Shown: one piece after another, positions 1-6,291 of the stretch
Layout: each line of letters opens with the position of its first letter
Position numbering within the stretch: position 1 is the stretch's first letter
NCBI GenBank assembly: GCA_030691775.1
Contig: JAUYDN010000031.1
Location: 1-14,244, forward strand
DNA from: Dehalococcoidia bacterium
Lineage (GTDB): Bacteria > Chloroflexota > Dehalococcoidia > Dehalococcoidales > Fen-1064
Direction: 5' to 3'
Length of the DNA: 14,244 bases
Notes under the pieces: generated by a model
The model's database searches: none
What the model was told of the DNA's origin: nothing
What the model saw: the letters and a program-made list of their open reading frames with translations, nothing else
Position numbers and translations under genes: made by a program

Positions 1-138
1 ATCTGAACAGGATTAGCAGGCAAAAATGGAAGAAAACAGCTTGTCACTACCGAACATTATCACGGGAACAGGAATGGGAGTTAATTACTATCATATTTTT
101 AACAGCCTCCTGCGGAGAAGGGGCAAGGGGATGAGGCG

Positions 139-303
139 CTGTGTAAGAACTGGCATCTTTTATTCAGAATTGTAAAGCTGTTATTGAGACACTCCACTAG
201 CGAATCCCAGAAGAAGAATTGGCGGTTAATAGGAAGAGGCGTCGGAATACACTGGGAAGATATCGATGAAGATATTTCTGTGGCGGGCTTGTTAAGGGCA
301 TAA
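139..303 (+). pseudogene. DUF2442 family protein, C-terminal remnant
   Basis: The + strand frame ending at the TAA at 301-303 reads KNWRLIGRGVGIHWEDIDED and then ISVAGLL near its end. This matches the C-terminal signature of small DUF2442 proteins (a Gly-Ile-His-Trp segment followed by an acidic Asp-Glu-Asp-Ile-Ser run and Gly-Leu-Leu). The frame is blocked by TAA at 100-102 and has no ATG or GTG before the conserved part. No recognisable N-terminal half is seen in the other two + frames, so I read it as a decayed or frameshifted copy with about 45 recognisable residues. DUF2442 genes often sit beside DUF4160 partners in toxin-antitoxin-like pairs; no partner is visible here. It converges on the sbcC-like gene with a 7-nt gap. 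A very short intact gene starting at TTG 184 is the alternative. Confidence 0.5.
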
Positions 304-310
304 TCGCTAA

Positions 311-2878
311 TCACCCCAGACTAATCTTTGACCCATCTGCTTCCTTCACCACGTCAATCCGCGCCGGGAAAGCGTCCCGTAACTCCTCGATGTGTGTAAT
401 TACCAGTATCTTTTCGAAGTCGTCCTGGATGGTGGTGATGGCTTCCCTTAGTTTCTCGATACCCGCCGCGTCCTGCGTGCCGAAGCCTTCATCGATGATG
501 AGGGTGGGTAAAGGCGCGCCGTGCCTCCTCGCCAGCAAGCGTGATAGCGCAATCCGGATGGCAAAGTTGATGCGGAAAGCCTCCCCACCGCTGAACATCT
601 CGTAGTTGCGCGTGCCCAGCTCATCGGATGTTTTGATATCGAGGGTCTCTACCGTATCGCCTTTCTGTGTCTCGCGCTGGGTCTCGAGTTTGACGCTCAT
701 CCTGCCCTCCGTCATCCGTGCCAGCAGGCGGTTCGCCTCGTTCTCAATTTCCGGGATGGCGGTCTCGATGATGAGAGCCTGTACCCCCTTTTTGCCGAAG
801 GCGGTCGCAAGCTCCCGGTAGACTTGCTCTTCGGCGGCGGTCAGCTTGAGCTGTTCCTCGCGCTCCTTTTTCTTAACCGTTAACCCTTGCAGGTACTCCA
901 GCCTGCCCTTGATACTGCCCAGCCTCTCCTGCACCTGTTTCTGCTGAGCGGCGATGTTTTTCATCTCAGATTCGGCGCGGGCGAGGTCGGCGGTAATCAC
1001 GGACAGTACGATAAGCTCGGTGGTTAAAGTCTCTTTTTGCTGACTGTCAGCTTCCAGGCCGGAGCGCAGTTCATGCTCCATTCTCTCCAGCCGCTCCCGG
1101 TCTTCTCGCTCGCGGGTTATCAGCCGCTCCGCCTCATCGAGTTTCTGCTTGGTTACTTCATACCTCCGGTGTTCCTCGTAAAGCTGGCGGACCTGTTCGT
1201 GCCTGGCGGCGTCATAATCGAGCTTGAGGAGCGCTTCATCCACCAACCGTAACTGCTCCTGTTCGGCGGCGGCAAAGGCGCGGGTATTAAGCTGTTCTTC
1301 GATTTGTTTCAGTCGTGACAGCTCTTCCGCGAGGTGCGTCCCGGCTTCTTCCGCACGTGCCATTTCCGTTTCCAGCCTGCCGGTGAGCGATTGCGCCCTC
1401 GCTTTTTCCTGCGCCAATCGCCTTTCTTCCAGAGAGGTCTGTTCGGTGATAAGCTTGACGTCTGCCTGGACAATCGTGTATTCCGACTGTTTTGTTTTCA
1501 CCAGCCCGGTCTTGTTTTTACGCTCCGCGGCAAATTCCGTTTCGATGTGCCGGATACCGTCTTCACCAAGCTCACAGCCGCACAGGGGGCATCTGGCGCC
1601 TTTCTGAGTGCGTAACAGTTGGAGTTTCTCTCCAGCCTCTTCGATTTCTTTTTCAAGGCGGCGCCATTCCGATTCGATAGCCTGCATTTTGAGCTTTATT
1701 TCCTGCCCCTCTTGCTTCTTTTTCTGCAGGGCTTGTTCTATTTCCTGGAGTTGCTGAAGATGAAGCTGTGCCAGTTTATAATCGTCTTTGAGGCGGGGGA
1801 GTGCTCCGGCTGTTTTGGCTTGCTCCGCGAAACGCGATTGCGCCTGCGCGTGCTGTTTCACCAGCTCCTGGCTCTTACGGTTAATTTCCTGCTCCAGAGC
1901 ATGCTTCTTTGTCGTGAGACGGTTCACGAGCGATAGAGCTTTGTTTAACCCTTCGTTCTGGTCGCGGGCGGAGATAAACTGTGCGTAGCCGACTTCTATT
2001 TCCTCACGGCGGGTGAGGACAGCCTCGTGTTCTTTAATGCGGACTTGTTGCTGGCGTATCTGGTCGGTTACCTGCACCAGGGTACGTGTTCTTTCCGCCA
2101 AACTCTTCTCCAACTGCGCCAGCTGTGCGCGTTTTCCCTCGAGGGTTTCTTTCTGCTGGCGTAGACCAGCCAGCACATTCTCCAGTTCTCTGGCGGCTTC
2201 TTCAACCAGGGCGAGGTCGTTTTGTGCCTGGACCAGCCCGCTCTCACAGGCAGGCAACCCGGCAAGCTCGTCACCGATATCAGCCAGACTGCTGGTCAGC
2301 TTATCTTTCTCCGATTTAAGTCGCTCAGCCAGCTTTTTGGCTCTATCTTCCAGCTCATCGTAACGGCTCATGCCGAGGATATTCATCAGCACCTGTTTGC
2401 GCTTGGCAGGGTTAGCGGTGGTGAACTCATCGGCGTGGCCCTGGCGGAGATAGGCGCTATTGATGAAAGTATCGTAGTCCATATGGAGAATCTGCTCGAT
2501 TTTCTGTTCGGTCAGCGGTTTGGTATCGCCATCGATGGAGCGGTAACCGCCGCCTGCAACTACTTGCAGGTGCAACCATGTCTGTCCGGAAGCAGTGGCG
2601 CGTTTAGGACGGGCGTGTTTGCGGAGGACCCGGTACTTCTGCTCTCCGAGCGCGAACTCGAAATCGACCTCTGTTTCTTGCTCTCCCATATGGATGAGGT
2701 CGTCGTCACGTTTGGCGCGGGTCTCACCCCAGAGCGCCCAGGTCATGGCATCGATAATCGCCGATTTGCCGCTGCCGTTATCGCCGCAGATGCTCGCCGT
2801 GTGTATGCCGGAAAAATCGAGTGTTTGTACATCGCGGTAGGGCATAAAGTTGCGCAGGGTGAGCCTGATGGGAATCAT
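311..2878 (-). CDS. sbcC: SbcC/Rad50-type SMC-like ATPase with zinc hook
   Basis: This 855-residue protein has the full SbcC/Rad50 layout. An N-terminal ABC half carries Walker A GDNGSGKSA (32-40) and the Q-loop Gln146. Two long coiled-coil arms (about 170-425 and 440-690) flank a zinc hook with Cys430-Pro-Leu-Cys433. The C-terminal ABC half has the signature FSGGE (762-766), Walker B LIIDEGFG (793-800, Asp796/Glu797) and the H-loop His829. In the family, two subunits pair through the hook and work with the SbcD/Mre11 nuclease to open and trim blocked DNA ends and hairpins. The length is nearer archaeal Rad50 than the roughly 1000-residue E. coli SbcC. No sbcD lies next to it: upstream is tRNA-Ser and downstream is the DUF2442 remnant. 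The ATG at 2878 has no clear Shine-Dalgarno, but the Walker A position fits a complete N-terminus. Confidence 0.93.
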   Translation of the reverse strand: MIPIRLTLRNFMPYRDVQTLDFSGIHTASICGDNGSGKSAIIDAMTWALWGETRAKRDDDLIHMGEQETEVDFEFALGEQKYRVLRKHARPKRATASGQTWLHLQVVAGGGYRSIDGDTKPLTEQKIEQILHMDYDTFINSAYLRQGHADEFTTANPAKRKQVLMNILGMSRYDELEDRAKKLAERLKSEKDKLTSSLADIGDELAGLPACESGLVQAQNDLALVEEAARELENVLAGLRQQKETLEGKRAQLAQLEKSLAERTRTLVQVTDQIRQQQVRIKEHEAVLTRREEIEVGYAQFISARDQNEGLNKALSLVNRLTTKKHALEQEINRKSQELVKQHAQAQSRFAEQAKTAGALPRLKDDYKLAQLHLQQLQEIEQALQKKKQEGQEIKLKMQAIESEWRRLEKEIEEAGEKLQLLRTQKGARCPLCGCELGEDGIRHIETEFAAERKNKTGLVKTKQSEYTIVQADVKLITEQTSLEERRLAQEKARAQSLTGRLETEMARAEEAGTHLAEELSRLKQIEEQLNTRAFAAAEQEQLRLVDEALLKLDYDAARHEQVRQLYEEHRRYEVTKQKLDEAERLITREREDRERLERMEHELRSGLEADSQQKETLTTELIVLSVITADLARAESEMKNIAAQQKQVQERLGSIKGRLEYLQGLTVKKKEREEQLKLTAAEEQVYRELATAFGKKGVQALIIETAIPEIENEANRLLARMTEGRMSVKLETQRETQKGDTVETLDIKTSDELGTRNYEMFSGGEAFRINFAIRIALSRLLARRHGAPLPTLIIDEGFGTQDAAGIEKLREAITTIQDDFEKILVITHIEELRDAFPARIDVVKEADGSKISLG

Positions 2879-2954
2879 TTCGGTTTATTTTACCACAGAT
2901 AGCATTTAGCGATTAGCTATCGGCTTTCAGAAGTGCGGGGGAGGGTTTGAAATG

Positions 2955-3000
2955 TTAAAACTTGATGTTTGTTTGAGGTTTGGCATTTGGAGCTTGTTTT
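2955..3000. repeat. Degenerate TTTGRxATTTGG-type spacer sequence
   Basis: The stretch between sbcC and tRNA-Ser consists of short, loosely repeated words such as TTGATG, TTTGAGG and TTTGGCATTTGG. On the opposite strand it resembles the AAATCTCAAAC-type spacer at 10932-10990. No ORF is present. It looks like an intergenic repeat family rather than a gene, and no function is evident. Confidence 0.4.
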
Positions 3001-3011
3001 TTCCGACGAGG

Positions 3012-3099
3012 TGGCGGAGGGGACAGGATTCGAACCTGCGGTCGCTTGCGCGACGACGGTTTTCAAGACCGTTACCATCGTCCACTCGGTCACCCCTCC
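3012..3099 (-). tRNA. tRNA-Ser(TGA) with encoded CCA
   Basis: Read on the minus strand, the acceptor arm GGAGGGG (3099-3093) pairs with CCCCTCC (3022-3016), followed by discriminator G and an encoded CCA (3014-3012). The T arm contains GGTTCGAATCC. The anticodon stem ACGGT/ACCGT encloses the 7-nt loop CTTGAAA, giving anticodon TGA (3065-3063). A long variable arm with a GTCGC/GCGAC stem marks the class II serine type. The gene spans 88 nt including CCA. It reads UCA and, by wobble, other UCN serine codons. It stands alone between sbcC and a tandem repeat; no integrase or attachment-site duplication is visible beside it. Confidence 0.96.
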
Positions 3100-3103
3100 G
3101 GGT

Positions 3104-3214
3104 GAGAAAATTCCAATATCTAATATCTAAATCCTAAGCTCCCCTTTACCCCGCCCAGATAGAGAAAATTCCAATATCTAATATCTAAATTCTAAGCTCC
3201 CCTTTACCCCGCCC
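3104..3214. repeat. 53-bp tandem direct repeat (period 58 bp)
   Basis: Copies at 3104-3156 and 3162-3214 are identical except for one base (C at 3133, T at 3191) and are separated by AGATA. Each begins GAGAAAATTCC, contains two AATATCT words in tandem, and ends CCCCTTTACCCCGCCC. The block lies just 5' of tRNA-Ser on that gene's strand. The near-identity points to a recent duplication. It contains no ORF. Confidence 0.9.
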
Positions 3215-3264
3215 TAATACGAACAAGCGTAATTATTATAAGATACATATCGTGCAAAAAGCTA

Positions 3265-3293
3265 TTGATAATTGACCCCAAAACGAGTAACAT
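3265..3293 (+). promoter_or_regulatory. Possible sigma-70-type promoter for the small membrane protein
   Basis: TTGATA (3265-3270) lies 17 nt before TAACAT (3288-3293). These match the -35 and -10 consensus at 5 of 6 and 4 of 6 positions. Transcription would start near 3300, about 34 nt before the ATG at 3334. This rests on sequence resemblance only; the -10 is weak. Confidence 0.3.
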
Positions 3294-3333
3294 AATGAAA
3301 ACCATCAATCGTTCGGAGTGAGCAGATAGTATT

Positions 3334-3591
3334 ATGACGTGGGTCTGGCTTGTGCCGGTCATTGTTGGAGCTTTCATTTTTCTTTTGGGCATCGGGTTTG
3401 TTATCTGGGGCAAACGGGAAGAGGAAAGCTATTACGATAATCTCATCACACGTACCGATTTGCGCGAGTTTTTCACCCGCTGGCCGCCACGCCCCGAACC
3501 TGGCGCCCTGCGTACCGGTGGCTGGATTGCCATTGTCGTCGGCCTGGTTGCCGCTGGCATCGGCGGAGTGCTGTACCTGATGCAAAAGTGA
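3334..3591 (+). CDS. Small two-helix membrane protein, function unknown
   Basis: The 85-residue product has two strongly hydrophobic segments, about residues 3-26 (from VWLVPVIVGAF) and 63-83 (from GWIAIVVGLVAAGIGGVL). They flank a hydrophilic middle of about 36 residues rich in charged groups, arginine and proline (KREEESYY, RWPPRPEP). This fits an integral inner-membrane protein with both ends on the same side, probably with the charged loop in the cytoplasm since it carries KR next to the first helix. I recognise no family. The ATG at 3334 is preceded by GGAG at 3315-3318, rather far upstream at 15 nt. It stands alone, in the opposite direction to tRNA-Ser, with a possible promoter upstream. 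Two-helix topology and third-position codon pattern support a real gene. Confidence 0.7.
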   Translation: MTWVWLVPVIVGAFIFLLGIGFVIWGKREEESYYDNLITRTDLREFFTRWPPRPEPGALRTGGWIAIVVGLVAAGIGGVLYLMQK

Positions 3592-3774
3592 CAACGAATC
3601 TACTATAAGACAGTCCTCGTGAAGTCGCGGTGACCCGGCGATTTCCTCCAATCAAGAGACGGACCTTCGCATAATCCATCCCGGGGAAGCGCCGGAGAGG
3701 AAACAGCAGAGTCGGGTTCGCCCTTTCCGTTCGTATCCTATCAAGGTAAAACAGGGGGCTATCCGAAAATTGCA

Positions 3775-3861
3775 TGGATTGTCGGGTCAAGCCCGACAAT
3801 GACATCTCTAAAACTGTCATACCAGCCCGCCGTAGGCGGGTAAACTCCGGCTGGTATCCAG
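3775..3861. repeat. Composite palindromic repeat, copy 1 (87 bp, short form)
   Basis: Two palindromic modules are joined by the spacer TCTCTAAAACTGTC. The first is ATTGTCGGG-TCAAG-CCCGACAAT, a perfect 9-bp stem. The second is a nested structure with CCCGCC-GTA-GGCGGG inside ATACCAGCC and GGCTGGTAT. Copy 2 at 6000-6128 has both modules in the same order and orientation plus an extra 42-bp hairpin between them. The repeat ends 22 bp before the first ATG of the HEPN-like gene, so it may sit in that gene's leader. Confidence 0.9.
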
Positions 3862-3883
3862 AGCGGAACAACACTTTATTGTT

Positions 3884-4858
3884 ATGTGGGTGATGGTTAC
3901 ACAACTTCAAGTGGCCACAAATATGCAGAGTATCGACGAACTAGAACAACAGATTAGGGACTTCATTAACAACCCAAGGAAACGGCATGCTCTCCTACGA
4001 GATACTGCGGCGTGGAACCTGTTATGTAGTTGCCTAGACGCGGTCGGAGATACAGAACTTGCCATCTGTGCCTACGAACAATCCAGCAATCCATCCACAG
4101 TCGGTGCCTCCTACCTTTTGGTATACGGCGCATTGCAGGCTTTGTTTATTCAACAGGATGCAGTTGAAAATCTGTGTCAAGCACTGGTCATCGATTATGT
4201 GCCTCACAGGTTACTGACGGAAATTAGAGACATTCGAAATGACAGCACTGGTCATCCGACCAAGAGAGGGGGCGGCAAAGGGCGGGCCTACAACTTCATA
4301 GGACGGTCTAGCCTTGCGAAAGGGGGATTCGACCTGATGACAACCTACCCTGATAATAGGCGACCTCTCTTTCGCCATGTAAGCATTGAATCTCTCATCG
4401 AGGGCCAAAGAGACATAATGCAAAAAGTCCTAACGGAGGTGCTCGGAAGATTGAAAGAAGAAGAAGCAAATCATAGAGCGAAGTACCGAGACCAAAGGCT
4501 TGAGGATATCTTCCCTTCAACGCTCGGCTACTACTTTCAGAAGATTGGTGGTGCAATTGACGGAAGCGAACCTAGTGAATTTGGAACAATGCATGTTCGT
4601 TTGGTCGCTAAGGTGATAGAAGCCTTCAAAGAACGCCTGAAAGAACGTGGAGCACTTCAAGCCTATGATTCAGTTGTCTATTTGATTGAGTTGATAGAGT
4701 ATCCAATCCAGGAGCTCACCACGTATTTCGCCGATGCTACCCGTAGCCCTCTCAGTGCGAAGGGTGCCCATATCTTCGCTTTCTTTGTTGACAAACACAT
4801 TGAAGAACTGAAGAGCATAGCGAAAGAGATTGACGAAGACTACAAAAGTGAACCGTGA
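3884..4858 (+). CDS. Hypothetical protein with HEPN-like R-N-x4-H motif
   Basis: The 324-residue product has no family I can name with confidence. It appears largely alpha-helical. A helical stretch (about 75-105, YGALQALFIQQDAVENL) is followed by LLTEIRDIRNDSTGHPTKRG. There Arg118-Asn119 and His124 form the R-[N/D/H]-x4-H pattern typical of HEPN domains, many of which are metal-independent RNases in toxin, Cas and abortive-infection proteins. A second helical region (about 155-195) and a C-terminal helical half (205-324) follow; the latter may bind a ligand or partner. The gene is monocistronic, with repeat copy 1 just upstream, and is visibly more AT-rich than the CoA-transferase or comM. 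ATGs at 3884, 3893 and 3923 are all possible and none has a good Shine-Dalgarno. That it is a gene is near certain; the HEPN assignment is inference. Confidence 0.85.
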   Translation: MWVMVTQLQVATNMQSIDELEQQIRDFINNPRKRHALLRDTAAWNLLCSCLDAVGDTELAICAYEQSSNPSTVGASYLLVYGALQALFIQQDAVENLCQALVIDYVPHRLLTEIRDIRNDSTGHPTKRGGGKGRAYNFIGRSSLAKGGFDLMTTYPDNRRPLFRHVSIESLIEGQRDIMQKVLTEVLGRLKEEEANHRAKYRDQRLEDIFPSTLGYYFQKIGGAIDGSEPSEFGTMHVRLVAKVIEAFKERLKERGALQAYDSVVYLIELIEYPIQELTTYFADATRSPLSAKGAHIFAFFVDKHIEELKSIAKEIDEDYKSEP

Positions 4859-4988
4859 GCGACGCCATGTAACAACTCATTGGATAACAGGCCGACGGGC
4901 GATATGCTATGAAATGGGTTTATAATAGTAAAAGTTATTTTTAAGACAACCTGTACGTCTGTCTATCACAGGATAAATACAACCCTCT

Positions 4989-5017
4989 CCCACCACGCTA
5001 ATAATTTCCGTGGCGGG
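4989..5017 (-). terminator. Hairpin downstream of the dehydrogenase gene, possible terminator
   Basis: On the minus strand CCCGCCACG pairs with CGTGGTGGG over nine positions with one G-U wobble, closing an 11-nt AT-rich loop. The wobble works only in minus-strand RNA, which fits a role at the 3' end of the dehydrogenase gene that stops at 5050. The downstream sequence (TTGTATTT) is a poor U-tract. The rest of 4859-5049 shows nothing recognisable. Confidence 0.35.
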
Positions 5018-5049
5018 CTCAGGACAAAGACAAATTTATTCTAGCGAGG

Positions 5050-5829
5050 CTATTTCTTCTGTCCCCAGCCAGCGCGGGCGCCCATGCCCATCCCGATTGG
5101 TCCGGCGGGCCAGTTGAAACCGCCCATCATAACGGTATCGACACCCTCCGCCGTGCAGATGCCTTCCTGGACAATCCTGGCGGCTTCCTGCCTGGCGGCG
5201 CCGAAAATACGGTTGCCGACAAAACCAGTATCGCCCGGGACATCCTTGACACGGACGTGGGTCTTGCCGAATTTATCGCACAGCGCCTCGATGCACTGGA
5301 TGGTCTCCTCGGAGGTATCCTTTGTCCAGATGACCTCAACTACCCTCATGATGTTCGCCGGGCTGAACCAGTGCATACCGATGAAATTTTCCTTCCGGTC
5401 GGTCGCCGCCGCCAGGTCGGTGATGGTGAAGCGGGAGGTGTTGCTGGCGAAAATAGCCGCCGGTTTAACGAGCTTGTCCAGTTCAGCGAAGACCTTGAGC
5501 TTGATATCCTTGTTCTCCAGTTCGCCGCTGGGACCGCCACCGATTGCCTCGATGATGACATCGACCCTCGCCAGGTCTTCTACTTTGGTAGTGACTTTGA
5601 GCCTGGCAACAGCGGCATCCATCTGTTCCTGGGTAATTTTACCGCGCTCGACGCCGCCCTTAAGACCGAAACGCCCGCCGATGATATTTTCCCTGGCACG
5701 GGCGATGATTTCGTCCTTCAGGTCGCGGGCGATGACATTATAGCCAGCCAGGATTGCGGTCTGGCTAATACCGCCTCCCATGACACCCATTCCCAGCACC
5801 CCGATTGTCTTAACATCTCCAACTTTCAA
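5050..5829 (-). CDS. 3-hydroxyacyl-CoA dehydrogenase, C-terminally short
   Basis: The protein oxidises (S)-3-hydroxyacyl-CoA to 3-oxoacyl-CoA with NAD+ in beta-oxidation-type pathways. With a TTG start at 5829 it has 259 residues. The Rossmann loop is GMGVMG (13-18). Family catalytic residues are present: Ser129 in SNTSRFTITDL, His153 in GMHWFSP, Glu165 in VVEVI exactly 12 residues later, and Asn206 in GFVGNR. TTG 5829 is chosen because a strong GGAGG lies 10 nt upstream and the Rossmann fold then starts near the N-terminus as usual. An upstream TTG at 5904 would give 284 residues. After the GFNWPAGPIG segment the protein ends within about 15 residues, so most of the usual C-terminal helical domain, which serves dimerisation and substrate binding, is missing. 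Downstream DNA shows no continuation in another frame. Confidence 0.9.
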   Translation of the reverse strand: MKVGDVKTIGVLGMGVMGGGISQTAILAGYNVIARDLKDEIIARARENIIGGRFGLKGGVERGKITQEQMDAAVARLKVTTKVEDLARVDVIIEAIGGGPSGELENKDIKLKVFAELDKLVKPAAIFASNTSRFTITDLAAATDRKENFIGMHWFSPANIMRVVEVIWTKDTSEETIQCIEALCDKFGKTHVRVKDVPGDTGFVGNRIFGAARQEAARIVQEGICTAEGVDTVMMGGFNWPAGPIGMGMGARAGWGQKK

Positions 5830-5839
5830 AGTACCTTTT

Positions 5840-5844
5840 CCTCC
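5840..5844 (-). promoter_or_regulatory. Ribosome binding site deciding the dehydrogenase start
   Basis: On the minus strand AAGGAGG ends 10 nt before TTG at 5829. It is the only strong Shine-Dalgarno in the N-terminal region, and the TTG at 5904 has none. It therefore favours the shorter N-terminus. Confidence 0.6.
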
Positions 5845-5920
5845 TTTTTCCTTATCGGGTTCATGCCAGCCAACATCATATACCCAAACCAAATTCTTTT
5901 GCAAATTGACCGTCAGGTCA

Positions 5921-5938
5921 TCCCGACGCAGGTCGGGA
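5921..5938. repeat. Short palindrome TCCCGAC-GCAG-GTCGGGA
   Basis: A perfect 7-bp inverted repeat with a 4-nt loop sits in a GTCATCCCGAC context. This resembles the GTCAT-plus-palindrome units widespread in bacterial spacers. It is probably a solo unit of the family that makes up the composite repeat 60 bp away. Confidence 0.6.
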
Positions 5939-5999
5939 ACCGAACTGAGTGTTAGCTGTCAGACACGTTGGCTAAACTCGGAGGTCTTCCGAATAGACC

Positions 6000-6128
6000 T
6001 GGATTGTCGGGTCAAGCCCGACAATGACAAAGAGGGGGACGTTGGATTCCAGCTTTTGCTGGAATCCAACATCTCTAAAACTGTCATACCCGCCCGCCGT
6101 AGGCGGGTAAACTCCGGCTGGTATCCAG
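6000..6128. repeat. Composite palindromic repeat, copy 2 (129 bp, long form)
   Basis: It has the same two outer modules as copy 1. ATTGTCGGG/CCCGACAAT lies at 6003-6025, and the nested CCCGCC/GGCGGG inside ATACCCGCC and GGCTGGTAT at 6086-6124. Between them is a 42-bp block absent from copy 1. That block contains a perfect 13-bp stem, GTTGGATTCCAGC and its complement, with a TTTT loop (6041-6070). Apart from this block the copies differ at a single base: copy 1 has ATACCAGCC where copy 2 has ATACCCGCC, so the outer stem pairs fully only in copy 1. Confidence 0.9.
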
Positions 6129-6144
6129 CTACAAGAATCCGTAG

Positions 6145-6184
6145 GGTGGGTTAGTCCTGATAAAATCAGGGTACGTAACCCACC
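6145..6184. repeat. Nested palindrome with GGTGGGTTA arms
   Basis: The outer arms GGTGGGTTA (6145-6153) and TAACCCACC (6176-6184) are perfect complements. Inside, CCTGAT (6156-6161) pairs with ATCAGG (6165-6170) around AAA. The GTAGGGTGGGTTA...TAACCCACC form is a common dispersed spacer repeat in many bacteria. It directly follows composite repeat copy 2. Confidence 0.75.
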
Positions 6185-6291
6185 GAAGAAAGCGACGAGA
6201 ACATCCAAACTGGCTTATTGATGGGTTTCATGACGATTACATCGTCTTTCACCTACCCCACGCAATCTACGAATTTTCAAAAGAGTGTGTC

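Larger units (their letters stand above)
5830..6291. other. Gene-free spacer packed with palindromic repeats
   Basis: The 462 bp between the CoA-transferase stop and the chosen dehydrogenase start contains no convincing gene. From left to right it holds the dehydrogenase leader, a hairpin at 5921-5938, composite repeat copy 2 at 6000-6128, and a nested GGTGGGTTA palindrome at 6145-6184. A small palindrome, GACGAT-TAC-ATCGTC, lies at 6232-6246. Short open frames here are produced by the repeats. I see no clear promoter. Confidence 0.7.

Noticed and set aside
99..314. 71-residue minus-strand open frame
   Set aside because: It is antisense to the DUF2442-like remnant, has no recognisable domain and overlaps the end of the sbcC-like gene.
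2222..2902. 226-residue + strand open frame
   Set aside because: It is opposite the conserved N-terminal ATPase region of sbcC and reflects codon bias of that gene.
3104..3214. Possible CRISPR or tRNA attachment-site duplication
   Set aside because: There are only two copies with a 5-bp spacer, no cas genes or integrase, and the unit does not contain tRNA sequence.
3473..3910. 145-residue minus-strand open frame
   Set aside because: Much of it is translated palindromic repeat, and it overlaps the end of the small membrane protein gene.
4870..4925. attC-like wording after the HEPN-like gene (TAACAACTCATT, GCCGACG)
   Set aside because: It resembles part of an integron attC site, but no complementary GTTRRRY end is present and no cassette array or integrase is seen.
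4921..4926. TATAAT resembling a -10 box
   Set aside because: No -35 element lies at suitable distance and the next + strand position has no gene.
5257..5955. 232-residue + strand open frame
   Set aside because: It is antisense to the dehydrogenase and its leader, with no family resemblance.
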